A stretch of DNA of 56,797 nucleotides from Aquisalimonas sp. (GCF_007120195.1 NZ_SKOG01000008.1:1-56797); one strand, 5' to 3'. Positions 15,961-24,522 are shown, numbered from the stretch's first letter. The notes: generated by a model from the letters alone, not told the origin. Translations and numbers: made by a program.

Positions 15961-17276
15961 TACGCCACCTCCAGAACCATTGCCGCGCCCAGTCCGCCCG
16001 CTGCACAGGCGGTGTTCAGTGCCACACCGCCACCACGCCGGCGCAGTTCATTGAGCGTCTGGATGATCATGCGCCCACCGGTGGCGGCGAATGGGTGGCC
16101 GTAGGCGATCGACCCGCCGAGCACGTTGAACCGCTGCCAGTCCACCTCGCCGATGGCCTCGTCGCGGCCCAGTACATCTCGGGCGAAACGCCGGGAAGGC
16201 CAGTTCTTGATGTTGGCCAGAGTCTGGGAGGCGAAGGCCTCGTGCATGTCAAGCAGGTCCAGGTCTCCTAGCTTGAGCCCGGCACGATCCAGCGCCTTGG
16301 GGGTCGCGTAAGAGGGACCCATCAGTGCGTCGTTGAAGGGGTTCGTCGCCGCAAACGCCCAAGAGCGGATGAAACCCAGCGGTTCGTAACCCAGCTCCAG
16401 GGCGCGACCTTCTCTCATGAGTACCAAGCTCGAGGCGCCGTCGGTGAGCGGCGTGCTGTTGGCGGCGGTGACGGTGCCATGGTCACGGTCGAAGGCAGGG
16501 CGAAGTTGACTCAGCTTTTCCATGCTGGTGTCACCGCGGACGTTGTTATCCCGCTCCAGGGGGGGCTCCCGGTACGGCGGCACGAAAGCCGTCATGACCT
16601 CGGCTGTCAGCTTGCCTTCTTCCCGGGCCCGGGCCGCCAGCTGGTGAGAGCGCAGCGCGAACTCATCCTGTTCCTCGCGGCTGATGTGGTGGTTCTTGGC
16701 CATCTGTTCGGCGATGTCCCCCATGCCGAGATTGGTGGAGTAGTCCTTCACCGCCGGCGGGTTCGGCGCCAGATCCCTGGGCCGGATACCTTTGAACAGG
16801 CGCAGCTTCCCGCCCAAGGTCTTGGCCTTGGTGGCATGAATCAGCGCCCGCGAGAGCTTCTTACTGAACTGGATCGGCAGCACCGACGTGGAATCCGCGC
16901 CGCCCGCCATGCCGATGTCGATGTCGCCCAGCTGGATGGCCTGGGCAATGTCCGCGGTGGACTGGAAGCTGGAGGCGCAGGCGCGTGAAATGCTGTAGGC
17001 GTCTGTGGCGGGCAACATGCCTGCGGCGAGCATGACTTCCCGGGCGATATTCGGTGCCTCGGGCTGAATGCCCACTTGTCCGTACACGATTCGCTCCACC
17101 AGGGCAGGGTCCAGGTCCAGGCGAGCGAGCAGCTCCGTGGTCACCAGGGTGCCCAACTGGATGGAGTTGAGATCCTTGAAAGCCGTGACCTGCCGCGCAA
17201 AGGGCGTTCTCAGGCCGCCGACGACGGCGATGCGGCCACCGGCTTGGTGCTGTTTTTGATCGTTTGCTGTGGCCAC
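15960..17276 (-). CDS. fadI: Acetyl-CoA C-acyltransferase FadI
   Basis: Thiolase of beta-oxidation that cleaves 3-ketoacyl-CoA to acetyl-CoA and a shortened acyl-CoA. Nucleophile Cys in ISRACASSF, catalytic His in LLDMHEAFA and Cys in [10 protein letters not shown] are all present. I choose GTG 17276, preceded by AGAGGA, giving 438 residues, close to E. coli FadI. An in-frame GTG at 17312 would add 12 residues but has no ribosome-binding site. It is first in the fadIJ operon and divergent from a GntR regulator, with three operator-like palindromes between them. Confidence 0.92.
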   Translation of the reverse strand: MATANDQKQHQAGGRIAVVGGLRTPFARQVTAFKDLNSIQLGTLVTTELLARLDLDPALVERIVYGQVGIQPEAPNIAREVMLAAGMLPATDAYSISRACASSFQSTADIAQAIQLGDIDIGMAGGADSTSVLPIQFSKKLSRALIHATKAKTLGGKLRLFKGIRPRDLAPNPPAVKDYSTNLGMGDIAEQMAKNHHISREEQDEFALRSHQLAARAREEGKLTAEVMTAFVPPYREPPLERDNNVRGDTSMEKLSQLRPAFDRDHGTVTAANSTPLTDGASSLVLMREGRALELGYEPLGFIRSWAFAATNPFNDALMGPSYATPKALDRAGLKLGDLDLLDMHEAFASQTLANIKNWPSRRFARDVLGRDEAIGEVDWQRFNVLGGSIAYGHPFAATGGRMIIQTLNELRRRGGGVALNTACAAGGLGAAMVLEVA

Positions 17277-17313
17277 GATGTCCTCTGGGGTGGCTGTTTG
17301 ATTCCTTGGCACA

Positions 17314-17383
17314 ATGTCGACAATTCTGCAAATGTTCAGCTACTTGTCAACAAACGTTCTGTCTGACTAACTATTGTTAACAG
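17314..17383. promoter_or_regulatory. Three 30-bp-spaced operators in the fadI / gntR divergent promoter
   Basis: Three TTGTnnACAA-like palindromes occur: ATGTCGACAA (17314-17323), TTGTCAACAA (17344-17353) and TTGTTAACAG (17374-17383). Their centres are exactly 30 bp apart. The middle one overlaps a TTGACA -35 for fadI on the minus strand (17345-17350; -10 CAGAAT, complement of 17323-17328, 16-bp spacer). It also overlaps TTGTCA as -35 for the regulator gene (-10 CTAACT 17367-17372, 17-bp spacer). The pattern is consistent with GntR/FadR-type binding and control of both genes, including autoregulation. Confidence 0.65.
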
Positions 17384-17407
17384 TGTATGTCAGTCAAGAG
17401 GCACCCC

Positions 17408-18097
17408 ATGGCCACTTGCCCATCGCTCGAAGCAGTGCCGCGAGCCATCGGTGATGGCAACCTCTCAGTGTCCATCGCCAATGCGCTGGGAGAGCGCATT
17501 ATCCGGGGCGAGGTGGCGCCGCAGACGCGGCTGCTGGAAGTCCAGCTGGCGCGGGATATGGGAGTGAGCCGAGGGCCATTGCGCGAGGCGTTGCGTGTGC
17601 TTGAGAAACGGCGGCTGGTACGCATTCTGCCGCGGCGGGGCGCGCTGGTCACCAAGATGGGACCCGACGATGTCCATTGTCTGTACGAAGTGGTGACGCC
17701 GCTGTATCAGACGCTGACACGCGGTGTTGCCCACCGCTGGTCGCCCGAAAATCTCCCCGGCCTTTATACGGTGGTGGAGCAGATGGTCGCTTGCGCCGGG
17801 CGGGGTGACGTGGAGGGTTATTACGAACATAATTTCGCCTTTGCGCATGCCTGTGCCCCTATCGTCGGCAATTCATTGCTGGAAGAATTGTTGCTGGACC
17901 TGGAGCCGGGATTGCGGCGCGTGCTCTACCGCTCCCGGGAGCAGCGTGCCCGTGCAGTAAATCAGCACCTTGCGATCATGCGGCGTATGATGCGTGATGT
18001 GATGGACAGGGAGGCGGAGCGCGCCGCCGCGGCCATCGCCGAACTGGCGGCCCTGGAGGCGAAGCTCGCAGCGGCGAGCTTCGAGGTGGGGGATTGA
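17408..18097 (+). CDS. GntR-family regulator (FadR/FCD subfamily)
   Basis: A 229-residue transcription factor with an N-terminal winged helix of GntR type (LGERIIRGEVAPQTRLLEVQL, then MGVSRGPLREALRVLEKRRL) and a helical FCD-type effector domain with His residues (HNFAFAHAC, NQHLAIMRRMM) that usually bind a metal and a carboxylate ligand. ATG 17408 follows AAGAGG by a good distance; an upstream in-frame ATG at 17387 has no ribosome-binding site and overlaps the promoter region. Divergence from fadIJ and shared operators suggest it controls beta-oxidation in response to an acid or acyl-CoA. Confidence 0.85.
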   Translation: MATCPSLEAVPRAIGDGNLSVSIANALGERIIRGEVAPQTRLLEVQLARDMGVSRGPLREALRVLEKRRLVRILPRRGALVTKMGPDDVHCLYEVVTPLYQTLTRGVAHRWSPENLPGLYTVVEQMVACAGRGDVEGYYEHNFAFAHACAPIVGNSLLEELLLDLEPGLRRVLYRSREQRARAVNQHLAIMRRMMRDVMDREAERAAAAIAELAALEAKLAAASFEVGD

Positions 18098-18194
18098 TCG
18101 AGACGATTGCGCGGATCGGCAGCAACCGGCAAGCGGGGGCCGGTCCACGGTGTACCATTCATTCCAGATACAGTGCAGCTAAACGGGAGGGGTC

Positions 18195-18521
18195 ATGTCA
18201 GACCGTATTGTGCACACAACCGACAGCACGTTCGATAAAGAGGTGCTCAAGTCCTCAAAGCCGGTCCTGGTGGACTACTGGGCCGAGTGGTGTGGGCCGT
18301 GCAAGATGATCGCGCCTGTGCTGGACCAGGTAGCCGACGACTATGCTGACCGCCTCAAGGTGGTGAAGATCGACATCGACGAGAACCAGGAGACCGCACC
18401 GAAGTACGGTGTCCGGGGTATTCCGACACTGATGCTGTTCAAGGACGGCAACGTCCATGCGACCAAAGTTGGGGCTGTGTCGAAGCGTGAGCTCACCACG
18501 TTCATCGATCAGAACTTGTGA
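18195..18521 (+). CDS. trxA: Thioredoxin TrxA
   Basis: A 108-residue cytoplasmic thioredoxin that reduces protein disulfides. The active site WCGPC is at about residues 32-36, the buried Asp in LVDYWAEWC and the cis-Pro in RGIPTLMLF are present, and length is standard. GGGAGGGG just upstream of ATG 18195 is a strong ribosome-binding site. It is monocistronic here, followed by a short hairpin and then the LOV gene. Confidence 0.96.
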   Translation: MSDRIVHTTDSTFDKEVLKSSKPVLVDYWAEWCGPCKMIAPVLDQVADDYADRLKVVKIDIDENQETAPKYGVRGIPTLMLFKDGNVHATKVGAVSKRELTTFIDQNL

Positions 18522-18587
18522 GCGTCCTTCTGTCCCGCTACCGCGACGAACCGTTCAGCACCCCCTGAACGACTCACTTGTCTTTGA

Positions 18588-18606
18588 GGCCGGTGCCATA
18601 CCGGCC
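18588..18606 (+). terminator. Hairpin downstream of trxA
   Basis: GGCCGGT / ACCGGCC forms a perfect 7-bp stem with a 5-base loop, 66 bases after the trxA stop. It is followed only by TTGCTCT, so if it terminates transcription it is a weak site. Confidence 0.4.
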
Positions 18607-18792
18607 TTGCTCTCCTGGGAGTGGCCTGCAAGTCTGTTGACACCATGATCCCGGGGCTCCCGGCTTGTCCGAACTGCCCCGGTCCAGCACAATCACCGCA
18701 GGAGCGCTGACCGTCGGCCGGGCTGCGCATGCATCACGGTCGCAGGCAACGACCCAGGCCCAACCAGCAGCAACAGGACACGAGTCATCATC

Positions 18793-19227
18793 ATGAATGA
18801 TCTGGAGACCATTCCGGCCGATCTGCTGAGGAGACTCGTCAATGCGTCGAACGACGGTATCGTCATTGCCGAGCAGGAGGGCGAGGATAATGTCCTAATC
18901 TATGTCAATCCCGCCTTTGAGCGGCTGACTGGATTCAACGCAGACGAGATCCTCTATCAGGATTGCCGGTTCCTGCAGGCCGATGACCGGGACCAGGAGC
19001 CACTGGATGAAATCCGTGCAGCGCTGCGTGATGGCCGTGCCACCCGCCAGGTTCTACGCAATTATCGCAAGGACGGCTCGATGTTCTGGAATGAACTGAG
19101 CATCACGCCCGTCTATAACGATCAGGATCAGCTCACGTACTATATCGGCATTCAGAAGGACGTGACGGTGCAGAAGGAGTTGGAGCAGCGGCTCGCTGCG
19201 CTGGAGGGCGATAAAGGCACCACCTGA
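18793..19227 (+). CDS. Short LOV (PAS) photoreceptor-like protein
   Basis: A 144-residue single-domain PAS protein. The motif YQDCRFLQ (Cys58) matches the LOV consensus GxNCRFLQ in CRFLQ, with G and N replaced by Y and D. Other LOV features are present: an NPAFERLTGF start, RNYRKDGSMFWNELSITPV, and YYIGIQKDVT with the flavin-contacting Gln. The photo-adduct Cys is therefore retained. There is a short C-terminal helix (VQKELEQRLAALEG) and no output domain, as in the short-LOV proteins of Pseudomonas putida. Light-dependent dimer changes are known for that family; the partner here is unknown. A strong terminator follows. Confidence 0.85.
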   Translation: MNDLETIPADLLRRLVNASNDGIVIAEQEGEDNVLIYVNPAFERLTGFNADEILYQDCRFLQADDRDQEPLDEIRAALRDGRATRQVLRNYRKDGSMFWNELSITPVYNDQDQLTYYIGIQKDVTVQKELEQRLAALEGDKGTT

Positions 19228-19476
19228 GGCGGCCCCTTGGGCAGACCGCAGGGTGTGTGACCGGGATCTAGACGCGCTCGTCCGCGCCGCGCTGGTCGAC
19301 TCGCGGCATGCGCTGGAGGTGGAACCGAAGTACCGGAGTGCTAGCGTGGCCCGCGCCAAAAGATCCCCGTCATCTGTCAGTGACGACGATTGCGCCGGGC
19401 GCTGCGACACAGCACCGCAAGCTCAGGGATGCCGGAGATCGTCGCTACCCCGGATGACCCCCCGGGGTAGCTTGTT

Positions 19477-19511
19477 CCCCCGAGCGCACTTGGGCGCCGG
19501 GGGGCCTTTTT
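19477..19511 (+). terminator. Rho-independent terminator
   Basis: CCCCCG-A-GCGC (19477-19487) pairs with GCGC-CGGGGG (19494-19503) around a 6-base loop, with one bulged A, and is followed by a TTTTT run at 19507-19511. It ends the plus-strand LOV transcript and also separates it from the convergent cyanate operon. Confidence 0.8.
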
Positions 19512-19518
19512 GTAGGCT

Positions 19519-19962
19519 TTACCAGCGCTTGTAGGGAAGGAACTTGCCATTTAGGGTGAGCACCACGCGATCGCCCTTGGGGTCCTTGATCTTGTCAACA
19601 TCCATTGAGAAGTCGATGGCGCTCATGATGCCGTCGCCGAACTTTTCCTGGATCACCTCCTTGAGTGTCTCGCCATAGACCATCACCACTTCGTTAAGAC
19701 GATAGACGAGGGGGTCGCTTAGCATGGTGTCAGCGCGCTGCCCCTTGTTTGGGTAGGCCTCCAGCGTCGCCGCAAGGTGGCCCGGCAGGTCCAGCGCGTT
19801 AACGACGGCCTGTGCCTGCTCTGGCAGCAAGCTGTTCTCGCCAAGGCAGGCTGAGCAAACGAATACCGGCGAGAGGCCGGTGGCCTCGCCGAGTGCTTCC
19901 CAGGTGATGCCCTTGCGCTGCTTCGCCTCGAGAACGGTTTCACGCATGGCGTTCTTGTCCAT
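19519..19962 (-). CDS. cynS: Cyanase CynS
   Basis: Cyanate hydratase, which converts cyanate and bicarbonate to ammonia and CO2. The 147-residue protein has the N-terminal helical domain and the conserved C-terminal catalytic block YRLNEVVMVYGETLKEVIQE ... GIMSAIDFSMDV containing the Arg, Glu and Ser of the active site, ending in the family's typical GKFLPYKRW. ATG 19962 is preceded by AAGGAG; an in-frame TTG upstream is not needed. It is the last gene of a cyanate transport operon (cynABD-cynS), 32 bases after the ATPase gene. Confidence 0.96.
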   Translation of the reverse strand: MDKNAMRETVLEAKQRKGITWEALGEATGLSPVFVCSACLGENSLLPEQAQAVVNALDLPGHLAATLEAYPNKGQRADTMLSDPLVYRLNEVVMVYGETLKEVIQEKFGDGIMSAIDFSMDVDKIKDPKGDRVVLTLNGKFLPYKRW

Positions 19963-19994
19963 GATGCTCTCCTTCGTTGGCAATGGTGGAAAGG

Positions 19995-20876
19995 TTAGAG
20001 TCTGGTGCCGGCAACGACCCGCGGATAAGGCGCTTGATCATCGTCATGGCTGGGCGTCTCATTAGTCCCAGTGTCGTATTCCCCTTGCAGCTCCTTCGAT
20101 CGGCGTACCAGGAAGTCCACCAGGTGGTTACGGGTCTCGTAGTAGCCCGCCTGCTTCACCAGAGTCTCCCGCTGACGCGGGCGGGGGATATCCACGGTGA
20201 CGGATTCGGCCACTTGGGCGTACGGCCCATTGGTCATGAGCAAGATGCGGTCCGAGAGCAGGATGGCTTCGTCCACATCGTGGGTAATCATGAACACCGT
20301 CTGGTTGGTCCGGCTGCAGATCCGCAGCAGCTCATCCTGGATGCTGCCGCGAGTCAGGGCGTCCAGGGCGCCGAACGGCTCATCCATAAGCAGCATTTTC
20401 GGCTCAATGGCAAAGGCACGCGCGATGCCGACGCGCTGGCGCATACCGCCGGACAGCTGTGCTGGACGGCGATGCTCCGAGCCGGTTAGGCCAACCAGCT
20501 CGATGTACTTCATGGCATGCTCGTTGACCTTTTTCTTTGACCAGCCGGGCCACTTGGCCTTTACGGCAAACGCCACGTTGCCCAGCGTCGACTTCCACGG
20601 CAGCAAGCTGTGATTCTGGAAAATCACGCCACGGTCAAGGCTTGTTCCCTTGATTTCCTTGCCGTCCATGAAGACGTAGCCGTCTGTTGATTGCTCCAGG
20701 CCTGCCATGACGTTGAGGATGGTCGACTTGCCACAGCCCGAGTGACCGATAACACAGACGAACTCGTTCTTCTCGATGCCAAAGCTGACGTTCTCGAATA
20801 CGGTCAGTTCGTCTTCGCCCTTGGGCCCCGGGAACTTCTTGGTCAGGTTTTCCACGTACAGGAATGGTTTGGTCAT
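19995..20876 (-). CDS. cynD: ABC transporter ATPase of cyanate (NrtD/CynD-type) uptake system
   Basis: A 293-residue ATP-binding subunit of the nitrate/sulfonate/cyanate family: Walker A GHSGCGKST, signature LSGGMRQRVGIARA, Walker B MLLMDEPFGALD and switch THDVDEA. It powers the membrane protein encoded ten bases upstream. A short acidic C-terminal tail extends beyond the conserved domain. The substrate is assigned as cyanate because cynS is next in the operon; nitrate or taurine systems look alike by sequence, so specificity rests on context. Confidence 0.8.
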   Translation of the reverse strand: MTKPFLYVENLTKKFPGPKGEDELTVFENVSFGIEKNEFVCVIGHSGCGKSTILNVMAGLEQSTDGYVFMDGKEIKGTSLDRGVIFQNHSLLPWKSTLGNVAFAVKAKWPGWSKKKVNEHAMKYIELVGLTGSEHRRPAQLSGGMRQRVGIARAFAIEPKMLLMDEPFGALDALTRGSIQDELLRICSRTNQTVFMITHDVDEAILLSDRILLMTNGPYAQVAESVTVDIPRPRQRETLVKQAGYYETRNHLVDFLVRRSKELQGEYDTGTNETPSHDDDQAPYPRVVAGTRL

Positions 20877-20886
20877 GATGCGTGCC

Positions 20887-21726
20887 TCAGTGGTCGTACT
20901 GGACCATGCGTGTGGCAGCGGCCAGCAGGCTGTCCAAGAACATGCCGATCACGCCGATCATCAGGATCGAGAAAATGACGCTGGTGAGATCCAGGTTGTT
21001 CCATTCGTTCCAGACGTAGTAGCCGATACCGGTGCCGCCCACGAGCATTTCGGCGGCTACGATCACCAGCCAGGAAATACCGATGGCAATGCGCATGCCT
21101 GTGAGGATGGTTGGCGCAGCGGCCGGCAGGATGACGGCGAATGCGGTCTTTAGTGACGACAGCTCCAGGGTGCGTGCCACGTTGCGTAGGTCTTTGGAAA
21201 CCGCCGAGACCCCGAATGCCGTATTAACGAGAATGGGCCAGATGGAACAGATGAAGATCACGAAGATCGACGACGCCCCCGAGTCGCGGATGATGAACAG
21301 TGCCAGGGGCATCCACGCAAGCGGTGAGATTGGGCGCAACACCTGGATATAGGGGTTGAGTGCTTTGTACATGAGCGGTGACATGCCGATGACAAAGCCC
21401 AGGGGGACCGCCACGAGCAGGGCCATGGAATAGCCGGCGAACACCCGGCCGACCGAATGGGCCAGCTGTATGCCGATGCCCATGTCATTGCTTCCGCGGA
21501 CATAGAACGGGTCGCTGAGCTCGGTGATGGCATGGCTTATCACTGCCGAGGGAGCCGGTATCCGTGAGCCACCACCGCTGCCACCCGTGAGCTGCTCATA
21601 CTCGCTCAGCTCCTGGTCGCCCGTCGGGACGATGGCACCCTCAATGCTCCACTCCCAGGCACCGAGCAGCACGATGAGGATGGCGAGACTGAGCAGCGCT
21701 GCTTTCAGGTTCTCCATGGTCAGCAT
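20887..21726 (-). CDS. cynB: ABC transporter permease, NrtB/CynB type
   Basis: The 279-residue membrane protein has an N-terminal helix (LKAALLSLAILIVLLGAWEW), a periplasmic Gly-rich linker (LTGGSGGGSRIP), and a BPD-type permease core with a coupling helix region (LRNVARTLELSSLKTAFAVILPAAAPTI). It forms the channel with CynD. The start lies three bases after the cynA stop, so the genes are co-translated. Family members import nitrate, sulfonates or cyanate; cyanate is inferred from the operon. Confidence 0.8.
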   Translation of the reverse strand: MLTMENLKAALLSLAILIVLLGAWEWSIEGAIVPTGDQELSEYEQLTGGSGGGSRIPAPSAVISHAITELSDPFYVRGSNDMGIGIQLAHSVGRVFAGYSMALLVAVPLGFVIGMSPLMYKALNPYIQVLRPISPLAWMPLALFIIRDSGASSIFVIFICSIWPILVNTAFGVSAVSKDLRNVARTLELSSLKTAFAVILPAAAPTILTGMRIAIGISWLVIVAAEMLVGGTGIGYYVWNEWNNLDLTSVIFSILMIGVIGMFLDSLLAAATRMVQYDH

Positions 21727-21729
21727 GGG

Positions 21730-23148
21730 TTAGGCCCTCCGGATCTCAAAGCTTTCTACATATTCTTCCGGGGTTTCAGGGTCGAACTCCTTGCCCATGA
21801 TGGTGTGGGATTTGTACGTGACGCCCGGTGCCTCGTATCCGAGGTCCTCCATGAGCCTGCCGCAGTCCGTTGCCAGGTACACTTGCTCGGCGACGCCTTT
21901 GTAGTCCACGTCGCCATCGATATAGCCCCAGCGCTTCATTTGCGTCAGGATCCACACCCCCATGGAGTGCCAGGGGAAGGGATCGAAGTCGATGCGATTC
22001 GGCTCGTCCTTGACCTCACCAAGGCCGTCGGCATAGCGACCGGTGAGGACTTGTTCCACAACGGAAACGGGCTGATTCAGGTAGTTGCGACCGGCAATGG
22101 CCTCAGCGATTTCCGCGCGGTTCTCATGCGCGGAGGAGTAGTGCGTGGCATCAACGATGGCCTTGAACAGGGCCCCAAAACTGTTGGGTGCCTCTTCAGC
22201 AAATGCACGGCTGGTGCTGAATGCACAGCATGGGTGGCCGTCCCAAATGTCCTTGGTGAGCATGTGGATGAATCCCACCTCGTCCCACACAGCGCGCTGG
22301 TTGAACGGATCGGGGGCGAGATAGCCGTCCACGTTGCCGGCCTGCAAGTTGGCCACCATCTCCGGTGGAGGCAGCACGCGGATTTGAATGTCCTGGTCCG
22401 GGTCAAGCCCGTGCTCCGCGACGTAGTAGCGCAGCAAGAAATTGTGCATCGAGTACTCGAATGGCACAGCGAAGGTGAATCCTTTCCAGTCCTTGGGGTC
22501 GCGCTTGTCCTTGTGGTCGTTGCGCAATGTGATGGCCTGGCCATTGATATTCTCGACAGCGGGCATGAGAAACGGCATCGAGCTCGAGCCCGCGCCCATG
22601 GTGATGGCGAGGGGCATGGGGGTGAGCATGTGCGCCGCGTCGTACTCGCGGTTCAACGAGTTGTCCCGGACGACCGCCCAGCCGGCAGCCCGCTCGACGT
22701 CCACATTTAGACCGTAGCGTTCGTAGAAGCCCATGGGGTGCGCCATGATGATCGGGGTGGCGCAGGTGATTGGGATGAAACCAATACTCAGGTCTTTTTT
22801 CTCGGGCGTGCCGAGGTCGTCCTTGAGAAGGGCTTTGGCGGCGTCGAGTGGGAAGAAAGATGCCAAGGCCGCGGCGAACGTGCCCGAGCCCATCATCTTC
22901 AGGACTTGACGCCGGCTGGGGTCATGGTGGGCAAAGAGGGAGCGGACCACGGCGCTCTCAATGAGCCGATCCATCATGGTTTCCCGGCTCATGGAGGATC
23001 CGGTGTCGTCTGCCGCCTTATCGTGATGCGCCTGCCGATGCGCAAAGGCGCTGTCGTTTCCACGCTCGCAGCTGTTGCACGTGCAGCCCGCGCTATGACG
23101 CAGGTCAATGTTCGGATCGAATGGATCGCCTAGTGACTTATTGGTCAT
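21730..23148 (-). CDS. cynA: Cyanate/nitrate-type ABC substrate-binding protein, Tat-exported
   Basis: A 472-residue NrtA/CynA-like binding protein. From ATG 23148 (GAGG nearby) the protein begins with about 75 polar residues including CTCNSC (Cys22, 24, 27) and several His. An SRRQVLKMMG twin-arginine motif (Arg79-80) and a hydrophobic Tat h-region follow, and then the mature ligand-binding domain (GFIPITCATPIIMAHPMGFYERYGL; DGYLAPDPFNQRAVW). Such a long pre-Tat extension is unusual. An in-frame start at 23283 would run into the sigma-54 promoter region. It is the first gene of the cynABD-cynS operon. Confidence 0.8.
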   Translation of the reverse strand: MTNKSLGDPFDPNIDLRHSAGCTCNSCERGNDSAFAHRQAHHDKAADDTGSSMSRETMMDRLIESAVVRSLFAHHDPSRRQVLKMMGSGTFAAALASFFPLDAAKALLKDDLGTPEKKDLSIGFIPITCATPIIMAHPMGFYERYGLNVDVERAAGWAVVRDNSLNREYDAAHMLTPMPLAITMGAGSSSMPFLMPAVENINGQAITLRNDHKDKRDPKDWKGFTFAVPFEYSMHNFLLRYYVAEHGLDPDQDIQIRVLPPPEMVANLQAGNVDGYLAPDPFNQRAVWDEVGFIHMLTKDIWDGHPCCAFSTSRAFAEEAPNSFGALFKAIVDATHYSSAHENRAEIAEAIAGRNYLNQPVSVVEQVLTGRYADGLGEVKDEPNRIDFDPFPWHSMGVWILTQMKRWGYIDGDVDYKGVAEQVYLATDCGRLMEDLGYEAPGVTYKSHTIMGKEFDPETPEEYVESFEIRRA

Positions 23149-23301
23149 CGTCTGGGCCTCAGTTGACGCAAGAATAAGGAGCCCCACAGGTGATGGTGGC
23201 AGGAGCCCTTGCCTGGAGGGGGTTGGCGCTACGAACCGCAATCCCGTCGTTGAGAACCACATCAGGCGGTGGTCCGCCGTCACGTGTGTCGTCCCATTCG
23301 A

Positions 23302-23317
23302 AGCAGGTACCGTGCCA
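23302..23317 (-). promoter_or_regulatory. Sigma-54 promoter of the cyanate operon
   Basis: On the minus strand the sequence reads TGGCACGGTACCTGCT, matching the -24/-12 consensus TGGCACGnnnnTTGCW with exact GG-to-GC spacing and one mismatch (C for the first T of TTGC). Transcription would start near 23290, leaving a 5' leader of about 140 bases before cynA. This implies RpoN and an enhancer-binding protein, most simply NtrC in a nitrogen-limitation response. Confidence 0.7.
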
Positions 23318-23402
23318 CGTGCATAACTGACTGATCAAAAAAGGGGGTTTGGGGGTGGAAGTATCAATGGGGGCGGCGGAATGCACTGGTTTGAATCATG
23401 AT

Positions 23403-23417
23403 GCACTGTAATTGCGC
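23403..23417 (-). promoter_or_regulatory. Candidate NtrC enhancer site
   Basis: GCACTGTAATTGCGC is a 15-bp near-palindrome matching GCAC-N7-GTGC with one mismatch. Its centre is about 120 bases upstream of the predicted sigma-54 start, the usual distance for NtrC enhancers. The rest of the 23149-23664 gap shows no gene. Confidence 0.4.
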
Positions 23418-23664
23418 GCGCTCCGCGGCCAGGGAGACTTGCTGCAGGCAAGCACCATGGCTCGGAGAGCGGGCACCGCGCGCTCGCGCTGAGGCAAAGG
23501 CTACGCTTCAAGAGGGTGCGGCGGTGCAGATGGCAACGGCGGGCGCGGCTGTTCCTCACTCCAGTCGGCTGCACGCGCCGACACGCTGTACCGCCGTCAC
23601 CACCTGCAACGGGAGCGAGCAGCGCTTTTGCTCGCGGGTCGCGGCGCGCAGGAGCCGAATGCCG

Positions 23665-24522
23665 TCAGTGCCCCATCGGCATGACGCCGAGGCCCACCAA
23701 AATTGCGAGCAGCCAGAGATACCACGAGAAAACCCGCAATTGCGCCTTGTAGAGCAGGCGGACGACCAGATAGAGGGCCGCCGTGCCCACTCCAGCGGCC
23801 ACAACCATACCCACCGTCATCTCCACCCAGCCTAGCTGGGTGGCGCCGCCGGCCTCCTGCAGTTCCAGTGCCTGCACAAGGGTGGCCGCGAGAATCGTGG
23901 GGATGGCAAGAAAGAAGCTGTACTCGGCGGCCCAGCGGCGTTTCAGGCCGAACAGCAGCGACGCGGCGATGGTGATGCCGCTGCGGCTGATACCCGGCAT
24001 CAGGGACAGCCCCTGAGCTACTCCGATGCCCAGGGCGGTGCTTGGCCGAATGCCCCGCAGCCCCATCGGCCGTGGCGGCAGCCGGTCGGTAATCCACAGC
24101 AGTGCGCCAGTGATCGCCAGGGTTGCCGCGATCATGGCCGGGCGGGCGAACACGGCCTCGAAAAAAAGCTTGAACGTGATGCCAATGATGCCCGTGGCAA
24201 GCACGGACAGGGCACACAGCAGGGCCAGTCGGATCGTCAGCGGTACCGGGCGGAACTGCTGGCGCATTCTCGCCAGACCGAGCAGGCCGTCGCGGACCAG
24301 GCGGTATAGGCTGCGACGGAAGACAATGACGATGGAAAAGAGGGTGCCCACATGCACGACCAGATCAAAGAGGATCATCTCGGCGCTGTCCGGCGCCGGC
24401 ATGTCCGCGCCCTGGGCAATAAGCCAGTGCTGGGTCAGGACCAGGTGTGCCGTCGAACTCACTGGCAAGAACATGAACGCGCCCTGGACAATACCCAGAA
24501 GCACCACGATATACAGGGCCAT
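23665..24522 (-). CDS. uppP: Undecaprenyl-diphosphatase (UppP/BacA) homologue with altered active site
   Basis: A 285-residue polytopic membrane protein of the BacA family, which dephosphorylates undecaprenyl diphosphate in cell-wall lipid recycling. PGISRSG, FLPVSSTAHL and the characteristic membrane topology identify it. ATG 24522 is nine bases after GGAGG; an in-frame ATG at 24531 abuts that box. Notably, the N-terminal (E/Q)xxxE motif reads QGAFM: the second, catalytically important Glu of the family is Met, and STGH is STAH. The protein may be a paralogue with altered activity, or the cell may depend on another phosphatase. Confidence 0.85.
   Translation of the reverse strand: MALYIVVLLGIVQGAFMFLPVSSTAHLVLTQHWLIAQGADMPAPDSAEMILFDLVVHVGTLFSIVIVFRRSLYRLVRDGLLGLARMRQQFRPVPLTIRLALLCALSVLATGIIGITFKLFFEAVFARPAMIAATLAITGALLWITDRLPPRPMGLRGIRPSTALGIGVAQGLSLMPGISRSGITIAASLLFGLKRRWAAEYSFFLAIPTILAATLVQALELQEAGGATQLGWVEMTVGMVVAAGVGTAALYLVVRLLYKAQLRVFSWYLWLLAILVGLGVMPMGH

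Noticed and set aside
16478-16988. Plus-strand frame opposite fadI
   Set aside because: Antisense shadow of a gene with catalytic residues intact.
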